64,000 nucleotides of DNA from Pseudoxanthomonas sp. PXM02 (GTDB lineage Bacteria; Pseudomonadota; Gammaproteobacteria; Xanthomonadales; Xanthomonadaceae), in the NCBI RefSeq assembly GCF_014851805.1, contig NZ_JACVAK010000001.1:744001-808000 (forward strand), given 5' to 3'. The notes under the pieces are model-generated. The model did not search any database. It was not told the origin of the DNA and worked only from the letters and a program-made list of their open reading frames with translations. Position 1 is the first letter of the stretch, and every line of letters starts with the position of its first letter. The position numbers were made by a program, and so were the translations under genes. Shown here piece after piece: positions 17,430 to 28,815 of the stretch.

Positions 17430-19403
17430 GTGAAGCATCGCCACCTCCTGCTCGCCCTCGCCGTCGGCGCGAGCGTCGCCACGCTCGCCGCCTGCAAGAA
17501 GGACGAGCCTGCCGCCGATACGGCCGCCGCACCGGCCGCACCGAAGGGCGAGACCGCCGACCAGTTCATTGCGCGCGTCAACGACGAGTTCAAGAAGATG
17601 TATCCGGAGCTGACGGCCGCGCAGTGGCTGTCCAGTACCTACATCAACGACGACAGCCAACTGCTGGCCGCCAAGGGCAACGAGCGCTACCTGACCCAAC
17701 TCAACAGCTGGATCGAGCAGGCGAAGAAGTTCGAAGGCCAGCAGATGTCCCCGGAAACCGCGCGTGCCATCCAGTTGTTGAAGCTGGCCACCGCGATGCC
17801 GGCACCGAAGGATCCGGCCAAGCTGGCCGAACTGACCCAGATCGCCACCAAGATGGAAGGCACCTACGGCGCAGGCAAGTACTGCACCGGCGAAGGCGCG
17901 GCGCAGAAGTGCCGGCAGCTGGGTGAACTGGAAGACGTGCTGCGCAGCAGCCGGAACTACGACGAACAGTTGGACGCATGGCAGGGCTGGCACACCATCG
18001 CCCAGCCGATGCGCGGCGACTACACGCGCTTCGTCGAGCTGGTGAACGAAGGCTCGAAGGAAATGGGCTTCGCCGATGCCGGCGAGATGTGGCGCAGCGG
18101 TTACGACATGACGCCGGCCGAAATCGCCGCCGAGACCGACCGCCTGTGGGGCCAGGTCAAGCCGCTGTACGAACAGTTGCACTGCTACACGCGCACTAAG
18201 CTGCAGGCGACCTACGGCGTCGAGAAGGGCCAGGTCAACGGCCTGCTGCCCGCACACCTGATGGGCAATATGTGGCAGCAGGACTGGGGCAACCTGTGGG
18301 ATGTGTTGGAGCCGTACAAGGGCGCCGGCAGCCTGGACATCACGGGCGCGCTGGAGAAGCAGTACCAGGCGGACTACCAGGCCGCGCTGGCCAAGGCCGG
18401 CCCGGGCCCGGGTACCGACAAGCTGTTCCAGGCTGAACGCGAAGCGCAGCTGCAGGTCGCCAGGCAGATGACCGAACGCGCGCAGGATTTCTACACCAGC
18501 CTCGGCATGCCGAAGCTGCCGGAGAGCTACTGGACGAAGACGCAGTTCATCAAGCCGATGGACCGCGACGTGGTCTGCCACGCCAGCGCGTGGGACATGA
18601 ACATGACGGGCGACGTGCGCACCAAGATGTGCATCAAGCCGAACGAGGAAGATTTCACCACCATCTACCACGAGCTGGGCCACGTCTATTACTACCTGGC
18701 CTACAACAAGCTGCCGCCGCTGTTCCAGACCGGTGCGCACGACGGTTTCCATGAAGCCATCGGCGACACCATGGTGCTGGCGATGACGCCGGACTACCTG
18801 AAGTCGATCGGCATGGTGGACGCCACCGCGCAGAGCAACGAAGCGCTGATCAACGCGCAGATGCGCATGGCGCTGGCGAAAGTGTCGTTCATGCCATTCG
18901 GCCTGATGATCGACCGCTGGCGCTGGGGCGTGTTCGACGGCAGCATCAAGCCGGCCGACTACAACAAGGCGTGGTGGGAACTGAAGGCGAAGTACCAGGG
19001 CGTGGCACCCGCCACCGCGCGCGGCGAGGACTTCTTCGATCCGGGTGCGAAGTACCACGTGCCGGGCAACACACCTTACACGCGTTACTTCCTCTCGCAC
19101 GTGCTGCAGTTCCAGTTCTACAAGGGCCTGTGCGACGCGGCCGGCTACAAGGGCCCGCTGTACAACTGCAGCTTCTACGGCAACAAGGCGGCGGGCCAGA
19201 AGTTCTGGGCGATGCTCGAGAAGGGCGCCAGCCAGCCCTGGCAGGGCACGCTGAAGGAACTGACCGGCACCGAGAAGATGGACGCCGGCGCCGTGCTGGA
19301 GTACTTCGCGCCGCTGCAGGACTGGCTGAAGCAGCAGAACGAAGGCCAGACGTGCGGCTGGCAGGCGCCCGCCACCGCGGCCGCAGCACCCGCTAAACCG
19401 TAA
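17430..19403 (+). CDS. Peptidase M2 lipoprotein, angiotensin-converting-enzyme homologue
   Basis: A 657-residue dipeptidyl carboxypeptidase homologue. The start is GTG 17430 with GAAGGA at 17417-17422. The signal ends in lipobox LAAC (Cys22). The M2 zinc site is complete: H414-E-L-G-H418, then E442 in FHEAIGD, matching the HExxH-x23-E spacing of ACE; FMPFGLMIDRWRW and the C-terminal YTRYFLSHVLQFQF are family signatures. Xanthomonas ACE homologues (XcACE) are known active peptidases. It probably cleaves peptides in the periplasm or at the surface. Confidence 0.94.
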   Translation: MKHRHLLLALAVGASVATLAACKKDEPAADTAAAPAAPKGETADQFIARVNDEFKKMYPELTAAQWLSSTYINDDSQLLAAKGNERYLTQLNSWIEQAKKFEGQQMSPETARAIQLLKLATAMPAPKDPAKLAELTQIATKMEGTYGAGKYCTGEGAAQKCRQLGELEDVLRSSRNYDEQLDAWQGWHTIAQPMRGDYTRFVELVNEGSKEMGFADAGEMWRSGYDMTPAEIAAETDRLWGQVKPLYEQLHCYTRTKLQATYGVEKGQVNGLLPAHLMGNMWQQDWGNLWDVLEPYKGAGSLDITGALEKQYQADYQAALAKAGPGPGTDKLFQAEREAQLQVARQMTERAQDFYTSLGMPKLPESYWTKTQFIKPMDRDVVCHASAWDMNMTGDVRTKMCIKPNEEDFTTIYHELGHVYYYLAYNKLPPLFQTGAHDGFHEAIGDTMVLAMTPDYLKSIGMVDATAQSNEALINAQMRMALAKVSFMPFGLMIDRWRWGVFDGSIKPADYNKAWWELKAKYQGVAPATARGEDFFDPGAKYHVPGNTPYTRYFLSHVLQFQFYKGLCDAAGYKGPLYNCSFYGNKAAGQKFWAMLEKGASQPWQGTLKELTGTEKMDAGAVLEYFAPLQDWLKQQNEGQTCGWQAPATAAAAPAKP

Positions 19404-19475
19404 GCACGCGAGGCGGTCGGGCACTCAACGGCCCGCCCGCTTCTCAAGACAACGCTCGGCAAGGACGTTATCCGC

Positions 19476-21026
19476 ATGAAACAACGCAAGTCGCTCCACG
19501 CCCTTGGCCTGCTGGTGCTCACCGCCCCCCTGGGCGCGATCGCCGGGGTCACCCAGGTCGCTGGCGAAGCCAGCCGCACGCCAGCGCAGGCGGCACCGGT
19601 GTGGAAACTGGCGTCGTTTCCGGCGCGTAGCGCTACACAGCAGCAGTACGGCGATCTCCCTGTCATGCGTCTGGTGGAGCTGGAGCGCAGGAATGCGAGC
19701 CAGCGGATCAAGGCCACGCAGATCGGGGTCGGACGCAAGCTCGCCAGTGAAGGGATCGCGCGTACGACGCCCGTACTGCGGTGGGTGCCGCTGACAACGG
19801 GCGGCGCCGTCGCCCGGCTGCAGGTGGGATCACCGGATGCATTGGGGCTTCGCGTGGGCGTCCAGGTGAAAGACCTGCATCCGCATGTCGAATTGCGGTT
19901 CGCCGGCTCCGATGAGCCTGCACGCGTCGTCGCGAAAGTGACGGCAGCAGAAGCACAGGCCTCGGCCGACGATGCCGGCATGTACTGGACGCCCGCTACC
20001 GACGGTGCCACGCAGATCATCGAGATCTACCGCCCTGCGCACGTGAAGGCGACCCAGGCGAAGCTGCAGGCGCCACAGGCCTCGCACCTGCTGGCCAACA
20101 GCCGCAACGATTTCAAGATCATCGAAAAGGTCGGCGAGTCCGGCAGTTGCAACATCAACGCGGTCTGCCGCGTCAGCCAGTTGGGACCGGCCTACGTGCA
20201 GGCGAAGAATGCGGTCGCCCACATGGTCTACGTGGAAGGTGGCAGTAGCTACATCTGCACCGGCACGCTGCTCAACGATACGACCGCGACCACGCAGGTC
20301 CCCTACTTCTACAGCGCGGCCCATTGCATCGAAAGCCAGACCGTGGCCAATACGCTCAACACCTACTGGGGCTACGAGAACAGCGGTTGCAGCACCGTCG
20401 ACGGTCGAAGGAGGAATCCGTTGACCGGCGGTGCCGACCTTCTGTTCGTCGACACCAATGTCGATGCGCTGCTGTTGCGCCTGAAGAATCCCGCGCCCGC
20501 GAACGCGACCTTCGCGGGATGGGACGCCAGCACGCTGGCCGCCAACGCCGAGGTGATCGCCATCCACCATCCTGCAGGGGACGCGAAGAAATACTCGCGC
20601 GGCCAACATCTCACCGATTTCTACGCAGAGCAGTTCACCGTAGGCTGGCTGGAAGGCACCACCGAAGGCGGCAGCAGCGGATCCGGCCTATTTACGTTGC
20701 ACGCGGACAATAGTTACCGCCTGCGTGGCGGCCTGTACGGTGGTGATGCGCTGTGCTCCAACAGCGGCAGCCTGACGGACGAGATGAATCGCGACCATTA
20801 TTCGAGACTCGATCTGGTGTTCCCGCAGATCAAGCAGTGGATCGCCGCCGATCCGGTGCGCGAGAACGGCTCGCAGCCTCTGGTGCGTTCGTCCAACAGC
20901 GCGGTCGCGCAAGGCCAGGGGGCACGCACGTCAACGCCCGTGATCGCTACGCCGGCGCGGACCTCGACGCCTGCCGTACGCCAACGCCAGGCAACGCCGC
21001 TGCGTGGGGGCACCCTCGAACGTTGA
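19476..21026 (+). CDS. Secreted trypsin-fold serine protease, lysyl endopeptidase-like
   Basis: A 516-residue exoprotease with a signal peptide (about 1-23), a propeptide region to about 215 and a chymotrypsin-fold domain. The triad is visible: H283 in YSAAHCIES, D330 in TNVDALLLRL and S401 in TEGGSSGSG. Paired cysteines (SGSCNIN, NAVCRV, YICTG, AHCIE, SGCST, DALCSN) resemble Achromobacter lysyl endopeptidase. The tail after about 460 is a Ser/Thr/Arg-rich repeat (ARTSTP), perhaps a secretion or surface segment. A bidirectional terminator follows. Confidence 0.87.
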   Translation: MKQRKSLHALGLLVLTAPLGAIAGVTQVAGEASRTPAQAAPVWKLASFPARSATQQQYGDLPVMRLVELERRNASQRIKATQIGVGRKLASEGIARTTPVLRWVPLTTGGAVARLQVGSPDALGLRVGVQVKDLHPHVELRFAGSDEPARVVAKVTAAEAQASADDAGMYWTPATDGATQIIEIYRPAHVKATQAKLQAPQASHLLANSRNDFKIIEKVGESGSCNINAVCRVSQLGPAYVQAKNAVAHMVYVEGGSSYICTGTLLNDTTATTQVPYFYSAAHCIESQTVANTLNTYWGYENSGCSTVDGRRRNPLTGGADLLFVDTNVDALLLRLKNPAPANATFAGWDASTLAANAEVIAIHHPAGDAKKYSRGQHLTDFYAEQFTVGWLEGTTEGGSSGSGLFTLHADNSYRLRGGLYGGDALCSNSGSLTDEMNRDHYSRLDLVFPQIKQWIAADPVRENGSQPLVRSSNSAVAQGQGARTSTPVIATPARTSTPAVRQRQATPLRGGTLER

Positions 21027-21046
21027 GCCAGGACGTCCGGATAAAG

Positions 21047-21074
21047 AAAAAGGCCGGCTCATGCCGGCCTTTTT
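21047..21074. terminator. Bidirectional rho-independent terminator
   Basis: AAAAAGGCCGGC - TCAT - GCCGGCCTTTTT: a perfect stem flanked by five A and five T, usable in both directions. It lies 21 bases after the serine-protease stop. Confidence 0.92.
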
Positions 21075-21151
21075 CTTGCGCGCGTCACCGGCTTCATCGT
21101 GAACACACAGAACCCGACGAGTCTCGCGGCAACACACTGCTGACCGCGACC

Positions 21152-21691
21152 ATGCCGACCCTCTTCACCCATGCCCTGATGCCCCTGGCGGCCGGCATCG
21201 CGCTGGGCACGAAGCGACTGCCGCCCAAGCTGGTGGCTATCGGCATGGTCGCCACGGTGTAGCCGGACGCTGACGTGGCGAGCTTCAAGCTGGGCGTCGA
21301 GTACGCACATGCATTCGGCCATCGCGGCGCGAGTCATTCATTGCTCTTCGCCCTGGCATGCGGCGCATCTGCCGCCTGCGGTGCGCGCTGGCTAAGGACG
21401 TCAGCAATCACGGCCTTCCTGTTCGTCACCCTGTCCGCCGCCTCGCATCCGCTGCTCGACATGCTGACCGACGGCGGCCTGGGGGTTGCGCTGTTCTGGC
21501 CGTGGTCGGATGCGCGCCACTTCGCGCCATGGCGGCTGATCGAAGTGTCGCCGTTCGCGAACCGCTTCTTCAGCGCGCGCGGCGTGGACGTCCTGCTGTC
21601 GGAACTACGATGGGTATGGCTGCCGGTGCTGTCGCTGGCGGGACTGGCGGCATGGTTTCGCCACAGGCGGCCACCTGTGGGAGCGACGTAA
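21152..21691 (+). pseudogene. YdjM-type membrane-bound metal-dependent hydrolase, broken by an in-frame TAG
   Basis: From ATG 21152 the frame reads MPTLFTHALMPLAAGIALG, is interrupted by TAG at 21260-21262, and continues in the same frame to 21691 with PDADVASF, FGHRGASHSLLFA and ASHPLLDMLTDGG. These are the conserved His/Asp motifs and membrane segments of the YdjM/PF04307 family. Family members usually have a residue such as Leu just before PDAD, so one base change (for example TTG to TAG) explains the stop. The last codons (PPVGAT) and the TAA are supplied by the adjacent inverted repeat. It may be dead, recently mutated, or a sequencing error. Confidence 0.8.
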
Positions 21692-21759
21692 GTCGCGAAC
21701 GCATGTCGGGTTAGAGGGAATTCCGACCTCGATCAATCGCGACTTACGTCGCTCCCACA
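21676..21759. repeat. Inverted pair of GGAGCGACGTAAGTCGCGA-type repeats (copy 2)
   Basis: TGTGGGAGCGACGTAAGTCG and the next three bases (21676-21698) recur as a perfect 23-base inverted copy at 21737-21759. It is the same family as 17224-17344. The left arm overlaps the end of the broken YdjM gene and provides its stop codon. The pair separates convergent genes and may act as a terminator. Confidence 0.88.
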
Positions 21760-21779
21760 CCCACGTTCACTGCGGCGCC

Positions 21780-22190
21780 TCAGTTGACGTCCGGCGCCGC
21801 ATCCGGCTTGCGCGCTTTCATCTGCTCGGCCAGTTGCGCTTCGAACTCTTCCAGCGTCTGCCCCTGCGCCGCCGCTTCGATCACCGCGGTGTCGCGCAGC
21901 TCGTCCGAGTACACCAGCCGCACCGCATTGCCTTGCGCTTCATGCAGCGCGGCAGCCTGCTTGATCATCGCCAGCACCTCGGCAGCGCTGTCGGAACTGC
22001 CGGCGATGCGGCCGTCCATGCCGAGCACCCATACGTCCGCCTGGCGCACGACGCCGGCGAGCAGCTCGCCCTCGGGATTGCGCAGCTCGGCATGCGGCTC
22101 GATGGCGGGCGCATTCGCGCGCGCCTGGTTGTGCGCCTTGGTCGCCTTGCGCTTCTTCGCCTCGCGGCGGGCCTTGGACTGGATCGACAT
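21780..22190 (-). CDS. Conserved hypothetical protein with a basic N-terminus
   Basis: A 136-residue protein. The first 25 residues are strongly basic (KARREAKKRKATKAHNQARA), suggesting nucleic-acid or ribosome binding. A small domain follows (ELLAGVVRQADVWVLGMDGRIAG) and then acidic and helical segments (TLEEFEAQLAEQMKARK). No signal peptide or membrane segment. It starts 18 bases after the Bcr/CflA exporter stop on the same strand, so it is probably co-transcribed. No function recognised. Confidence 0.72.
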   Translation of the reverse strand: MSIQSKARREAKKRKATKAHNQARANAPAIEPHAELRNPEGELLAGVVRQADVWVLGMDGRIAGSSDSAAEVLAMIKQAAALHEAQGNAVRLVYSDELRDTAVIEAAAQGQTLEEFEAQLAEQMKARKPDAAPDVN

Positions 22191-22208
22191 GGGGGTTCTC
22201 GCAGGACG

Positions 22209-23462
22209 TCAGAGTTGATCGGTGGGCTCGAGCGCAGCGGCGTTGCTCGGGCATGCCAGCCTACGGCGATGCGCGTGCGACTCCCACTGCCACATCAGCC
22301 AGCCCAGCAGCACGAAGCCGGCCATGCCGAGCGCCAGATGCAGCCCATGATGGCTCAACAGCGGCGACAGCACACCGGCGATCACCGCGTTGATGATCAG
22401 GTTGCTGAAGGCCTGCAGTGACGACGCCGCGCCCCGCTGGCGCGGATACATGTCCAGGATCGCCAGCGTCAGGATGGGAAACACCAGCGCCACGCCCAGC
22501 GCCGCCAGCATCATCGGCAACACCGCCCACGGTACGTGGATGTCGTCTCCGGCCCAGACGTTGTAGCCGACGTTGGCGACCATCGCCAGGGCCATGCAGG
22601 CGTAGCCGATCCTCACCAGACGCGTGCCCTCGATGCGTCCGGCCGCACGCCCCGACAGGAACGCGCCCAGCACCATGCCGCCGATGGTGGGCAGGAACAA
22701 CCAGGCGAACTGCTGTTCGTCCAGGTGCAGCAGGTCCATCACGAACGCAGGCGCCGAGGCGATGTACAGGAACAGCCCGCCGAAGCTCAGCGAGCCCGCC
22801 GCGGCCAGCCGCAGGAAGCGCGGATTGCGTGCAATGCCCACGTAGTCGCGCAGCAGGTGGCGGGGCGAGACTTTCAACCGCGCTTCCGGCGGATGCGTCT
22901 CCGGCAGCCAGCCGACCACCGCCACCATCAGCAGCAGCGAGAACCCGGCCAGGAACCAGAAGATCATCGGCCATGCGCTCCAGCCCAGGATCCAGCCGCC
23001 GACGATTGGCGCGATGGCCGGGGCGATGCCGAAGATCATCGACACTTGGCTCATCAGCCGCTGGGCATCGTCGCCATCGCGCGCATCGCGGATCACCGCA
23101 CGTCCCACGATGAAGCCCACGCCGGCCGATAGGCCCTGCACGGCACGGAACAGCAGCAGCGTCGCCATGTCGGTGGCCAGTGCGCAGCCCACCGACGCCA
23201 GCAGGAACACGGACAGGCCGCCCAGGATCACTTTCCGACGCCCGAACGTGTCCGACAGCGGACCGTGCACCAGGCTCATCAGCGCGTACGTCAGCAGATA
23301 GACGCTGATCGTCTGCTGCATCGCCACCTTGTCCGCGCCCAGGTACGCGCCCATGGCCGGGAACGCCGGGAAGATGGTGTCGATCGAGAACGGGCCGAAC
23401 ATCGCCAGCCCACCGAGCAGCAGGGCCAGGCGGCGGTTCGAGATCGTGTGGGGGGCACTCAT
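22209..23462 (-). CDS. Bcr/CflA-family multidrug efflux transporter (MFS)
   Basis: A 417-residue 12-segment transporter of the major facilitator superfamily. Motif A-like sequence [19 protein letters not shown] between segments 2 and 3 and [22 protein letters not shown] (motif B with the family Arg) place it in the drug:H+ antiporter Bcr/CflA group. The start is set at ATG 23462 (MSAPHTIS); the upstream frame to 23525 is not needed. It is divergent from the gcvP riboswitch promoter. Confidence 0.9.
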   Translation of the reverse strand: MSAPHTISNRRLALLLGGLAMFGPFSIDTIFPAFPAMGAYLGADKVAMQQTISVYLLTYALMSLVHGPLSDTFGRRKVILGGLSVFLLASVGCALATDMATLLLFRAVQGLSAGVGFIVGRAVIRDARDGDDAQRLMSQVSMIFGIAPAIAPIVGGWILGWSAWPMIFWFLAGFSLLLMVAVVGWLPETHPPEARLKVSPRHLLRDYVGIARNPRFLRLAAAGSLSFGGLFLYIASAPAFVMDLLHLDEQQFAWLFLPTIGGMVLGAFLSGRAAGRIEGTRLVRIGYACMALAMVANVGYNVWAGDDIHVPWAVLPMMLAALGVALVFPILTLAILDMYPRQRGAASSLQAFSNLIINAVIAGVLSPLLSHHGLHLALGMAGFVLLGWLMWQWESHAHRRRLACPSNAAALEPTDQL

Positions 23463-23562
23463 TGCGGGGAAACTCCGGACAGGCACGGCGCAGGCTTCAT
23501 GAACAGGCCGCGCCGGGCTGCACATGGTACGCCCAAACCGCCGGTGGCCCGTCCCGCCGGGC

Positions 23563-23568
23563 TATAAT
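23563..23568 (+). promoter_or_regulatory. -10 element of the gcvP promoter
   Basis: A perfect TATAAT at 23563-23568, 16 bases before the first riboswitch aptamer. No good -35 is visible about 17 bases upstream (GC-rich), so transcription may rely on an activator or on the strong -10. Confidence 0.65.
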
Positions 23569-23583
23569 CCGCCGGCAAGACCC

Positions 23584-23777
23584 GGTGGGAGAAGCCCGTC
23601 GCCCGCGACGTGCTGCCGAAGGCGCAAACGCCCGTAATCGCTCAGGCCCGATACCACCCCTGCTGCAAACACTCTGGAGAGACCGGCCGTCCTCGTGGCA
23701 GCGCCGGCGCCGAAGGGGCACGAAGCACGCGACTTCCTCGTCGTCGCGCTTCCAAACTCTCAGGCAAAAGGACAGAG
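23584..23777 (+). promoter_or_regulatory. Tandem glycine riboswitch (two aptamers) upstream of gcvP
   Basis: Two glycine aptamers lie in series. Aptamer 1 (about 23584-23658) has closing stem GGTGG/CCACC, GGGAGA, GCTGCCGAAGGCGCAA and CGCTCAGGC. Aptamer 2 (about 23672-23777) has CTCT/AGAG, GGAGAG, CGCCGAAGGGGCA and CTCTCAGGCAAAAGGACAGA, the diagnostic core. A 7-bp hairpin CGCGCGG-TTT-CCGCGCG follows at 23788-23804, then the gcvP start at 23837. No T-run follows the hairpin, so control may act on translation rather than termination. Together these should switch gcvP on when glycine is plentiful. Confidence 0.93.
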
Positions 23778-23836
23778 GGGCATCCCACGCGCGGTTTCCG
23801 CGCGCCGGTCCTCATTGCCCTTCCCGGATGCCTCCC

Positions 23837-26731
<2,895 letters not shown>

Positions 26732-26754
26732 GCCGTCCACCCTCGTCGTACCCG

Positions 26755-26785
26755 CGAGGCCCCGCATGTCGGGGCCTCGTGTTTT
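26755..26785 (+). terminator. Rho-independent terminator after gcvP
   Basis: CGAGGCCCCG (26755-26764), loop CATGT, CGGGGCCTCG (26770-26779), then TGTTTT. It lies 23 bases after the stop. Confidence 0.9.
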
Positions 26786-26896
26786 CTGAACAACATGCAG
26801 TCGCTTGCTGAACGGTGCAGCATGTAAAAACGTCTTCACAGATCACTGTGATATCACGTGACGGGGCGCTCGGCCCTGCGAACCAGCACTATCTGC

Positions 26897-28747
26897 ATGC
26901 AGACGACGGCATCGTGGACGCGCCCCTTCTGGATTGTTCTCGCCTGCCTCGCGAGCCTGCTGGCCTCCACCGTCGCCGAGGCCTCCACCCTGGTCCGCAG
27001 CTATACGCCCCGCTACAGCACCACGGCGCGCGGCGACCTGCTGGTAATCGGCAACACGCTGATGACGTGCCCGGCCTCGGCCGCGAACTGCACGAGCGCC
27101 CAAGGCGGCGGCAGTTTCAACAACAACAGCTTCTCGATGGAGTGGGTGAACGCCGACAACGTCACCGTGTCGCCGCAGAACTCCTCCACTGCCACGCTCA
27201 ACATCCCCGGCGGCAGCACGGTGGTGTTCGCCGGGCTCTACTGGGGCGCCGACACCAGCAGTGGCGGCGGTGGCGCGGCGCCCGTGCCGGCCAGCCGCAA
27301 CGTGGTGCGCTTCGCCACCCCGGCCTCCGGCTACGCCAACACCACCGCGACCACGGTCGACGTCAGCGGCACCCGCTTCTCCGCGATGGCCGACGTCACC
27401 TCGCGCGTCCAGGCCGGCGGCTCCGGCATCTACAAGGTGTCCGGCATCCAGGCCGGCCGCGGCACCGACCGTTACGCCGGCTGGTCGCTGGTGGTGGTGG
27501 TGACCAACCCCACCCTGCCACCGCGCAACATGGTGGTGTTCGACGGCTACGCCACGATCAACAGCAGTGCCCCGACCGCCATCACCACCTCCGTCAGCGG
27601 ATTCCGCACGCCCCCCACCGGCACGGTGAACTCGCGGGTCGGGTTCGTCGCCTACGAGGGCGACCTCGACAGCACCGGTGACAGCTTCCAGGTCAACGGC
27701 ACCAACCTCAGCAACGGACTCAACCCGACCAACAACGCCTTCAACTCGACCATCAGCAGCGGCGGCACCCACTTCACCGCGAAGAGCCCCAACTACACCA
27801 ACCAGCTCGGCTTCGACGCCGACCTGTTCGACACCACGCTGCTGCCCAACAACGCGACCTCGGCCACGCTGACCTTCACCACCGGCGGCGAGACCTACTT
27901 CCCGGCTGCGATCCTGTTCTCGACAGTGGTGTTCGAACCGGTGATCGATTCGAACTTCATCAAGTCGGTGACCGACCTCAACGGTGGCACCGTGGGCACC
28001 GGCGACATCCTCGAGTACACACTGGCCTACGGCAACACCGGCAATGACGGTGCGCTGCAGGTGGTGGTCACAGACCCCATTCCACCCAACACCACCTACG
28101 TGCCCGGGTCGCTGCAGATCGTGTCCGGTCCCAACGCCGGCGCCAAGAGCGATGCTGTCGGCGACGACCAGGCCAACTTCGACAGCGCCAACAACCGCGT
28201 GGTGTTCCGATTGGGGACCGGCGCGAACGGGCTGGTGGGCGGCACGCTGTCACCGGGTGTCACCGGCAGCCTGCGATTCCGCGTGCAGGTGAACGCCACC
28301 GCACCGCAGAACACGGTCATCCCCAACACCGGCCAGACCGCCTATGTCTCGGCGTCGCTCAACGAGGCCAGGACCGCCAACTCGAACACGGTGTCGGTCA
28401 CCGTCTCCAACCAGGCCGACGTCTCGATCACCAAGACGGCGAGCGCGGCCCAGGTCAATGCGGGCGAACCCGTCGAGTTCACGCTGACGATCGACAACGC
28501 CGGTCCCGCCGCCGCCAACGGCACGGTGCTGCGCGACCCCGCGGTGGCCAACCTGCAGTGCCTGACCGCGCCTGCACCGGGAACCGCGACCTGCGAGGGC
28601 ACGGGGGGCGCGCTGTGCCCCGGCGGCGTGGCAAGCGGTCCGATCGCCGTGTCGGCGCTGCAGTCCGGCGCCGGCGTCGTGCTGCCCACGTTGCCGGCGG
28701 GTGGACGCATCGTGGTGGAACTGACCTGCGTGCCGACCAGCCCCTGA
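26897..28747 (+). CDS. Secreted surface protein with DUF11-type repeats
   Basis: A 616-residue exported protein from ATG 26897 (GTG at 26858 is an alternative start). The signal peptide is the hydrophobic run FWIVLACLASLLASTVAEA. The first 360 residues form a Thr/Asn/Gly-rich beta domain. A DUF11-like module (about 360-510; SVTDLNGGTVGTGDILEYTL, NTTYVPGSL) and a second (about 515-616; SITKTASAAQVNAGEPVEFT) follow. Such modules are Ig-like and may form isopeptide bonds in surface adhesins. Only two repeats remain and no sorting or anchor domain is seen. Confidence 0.75.
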   Translation: MQTTASWTRPFWIVLACLASLLASTVAEASTLVRSYTPRYSTTARGDLLVIGNTLMTCPASAANCTSAQGGGSFNNNSFSMEWVNADNVTVSPQNSSTATLNIPGGSTVVFAGLYWGADTSSGGGGAAPVPASRNVVRFATPASGYANTTATTVDVSGTRFSAMADVTSRVQAGGSGIYKVSGIQAGRGTDRYAGWSLVVVVTNPTLPPRNMVVFDGYATINSSAPTAITTSVSGFRTPPTGTVNSRVGFVAYEGDLDSTGDSFQVNGTNLSNGLNPTNNAFNSTISSGGTHFTAKSPNYTNQLGFDADLFDTTLLPNNATSATLTFTTGGETYFPAAILFSTVVFEPVIDSNFIKSVTDLNGGTVGTGDILEYTLAYGNTGNDGALQVVVTDPIPPNTTYVPGSLQIVSGPNAGAKSDAVGDDQANFDSANNRVVFRLGTGANGLVGGTLSPGVTGSLRFRVQVNATAPQNTVIPNTGQTAYVSASLNEARTANSNTVSVTVSNQADVSITKTASAAQVNAGEPVEFTLTIDNAGPAAANGTVLRDPAVANLQCLTAPAPGTATCEGTGGALCPGGVASGPIAVSALQSGAGVVLPTLPAGGRIVVELTCVPTSP

Positions 28748-28815
28748 TGCCGCGCTGACGCAGGCCACGGCGCGGTGGCGATGCAGAGACATGGACTGCC
28801 GCTATCATCGCCGCC

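Noticed and set aside
17328-19424. A 698-codon reverse-strand frame antisense to the ACE-homologue gene
   Set aside because: It is a shadow of the high-GC coding strand; the forward frame has a lipobox, an M2 zinc site and a normal length, and the reverse product has no domain.
23462-23836. An N-terminal extension of gcvP through the riboswitch
   Set aside because: The extra residues translate the aptamer sequence and precede the normal P-protein start; they are not part of the enzyme.
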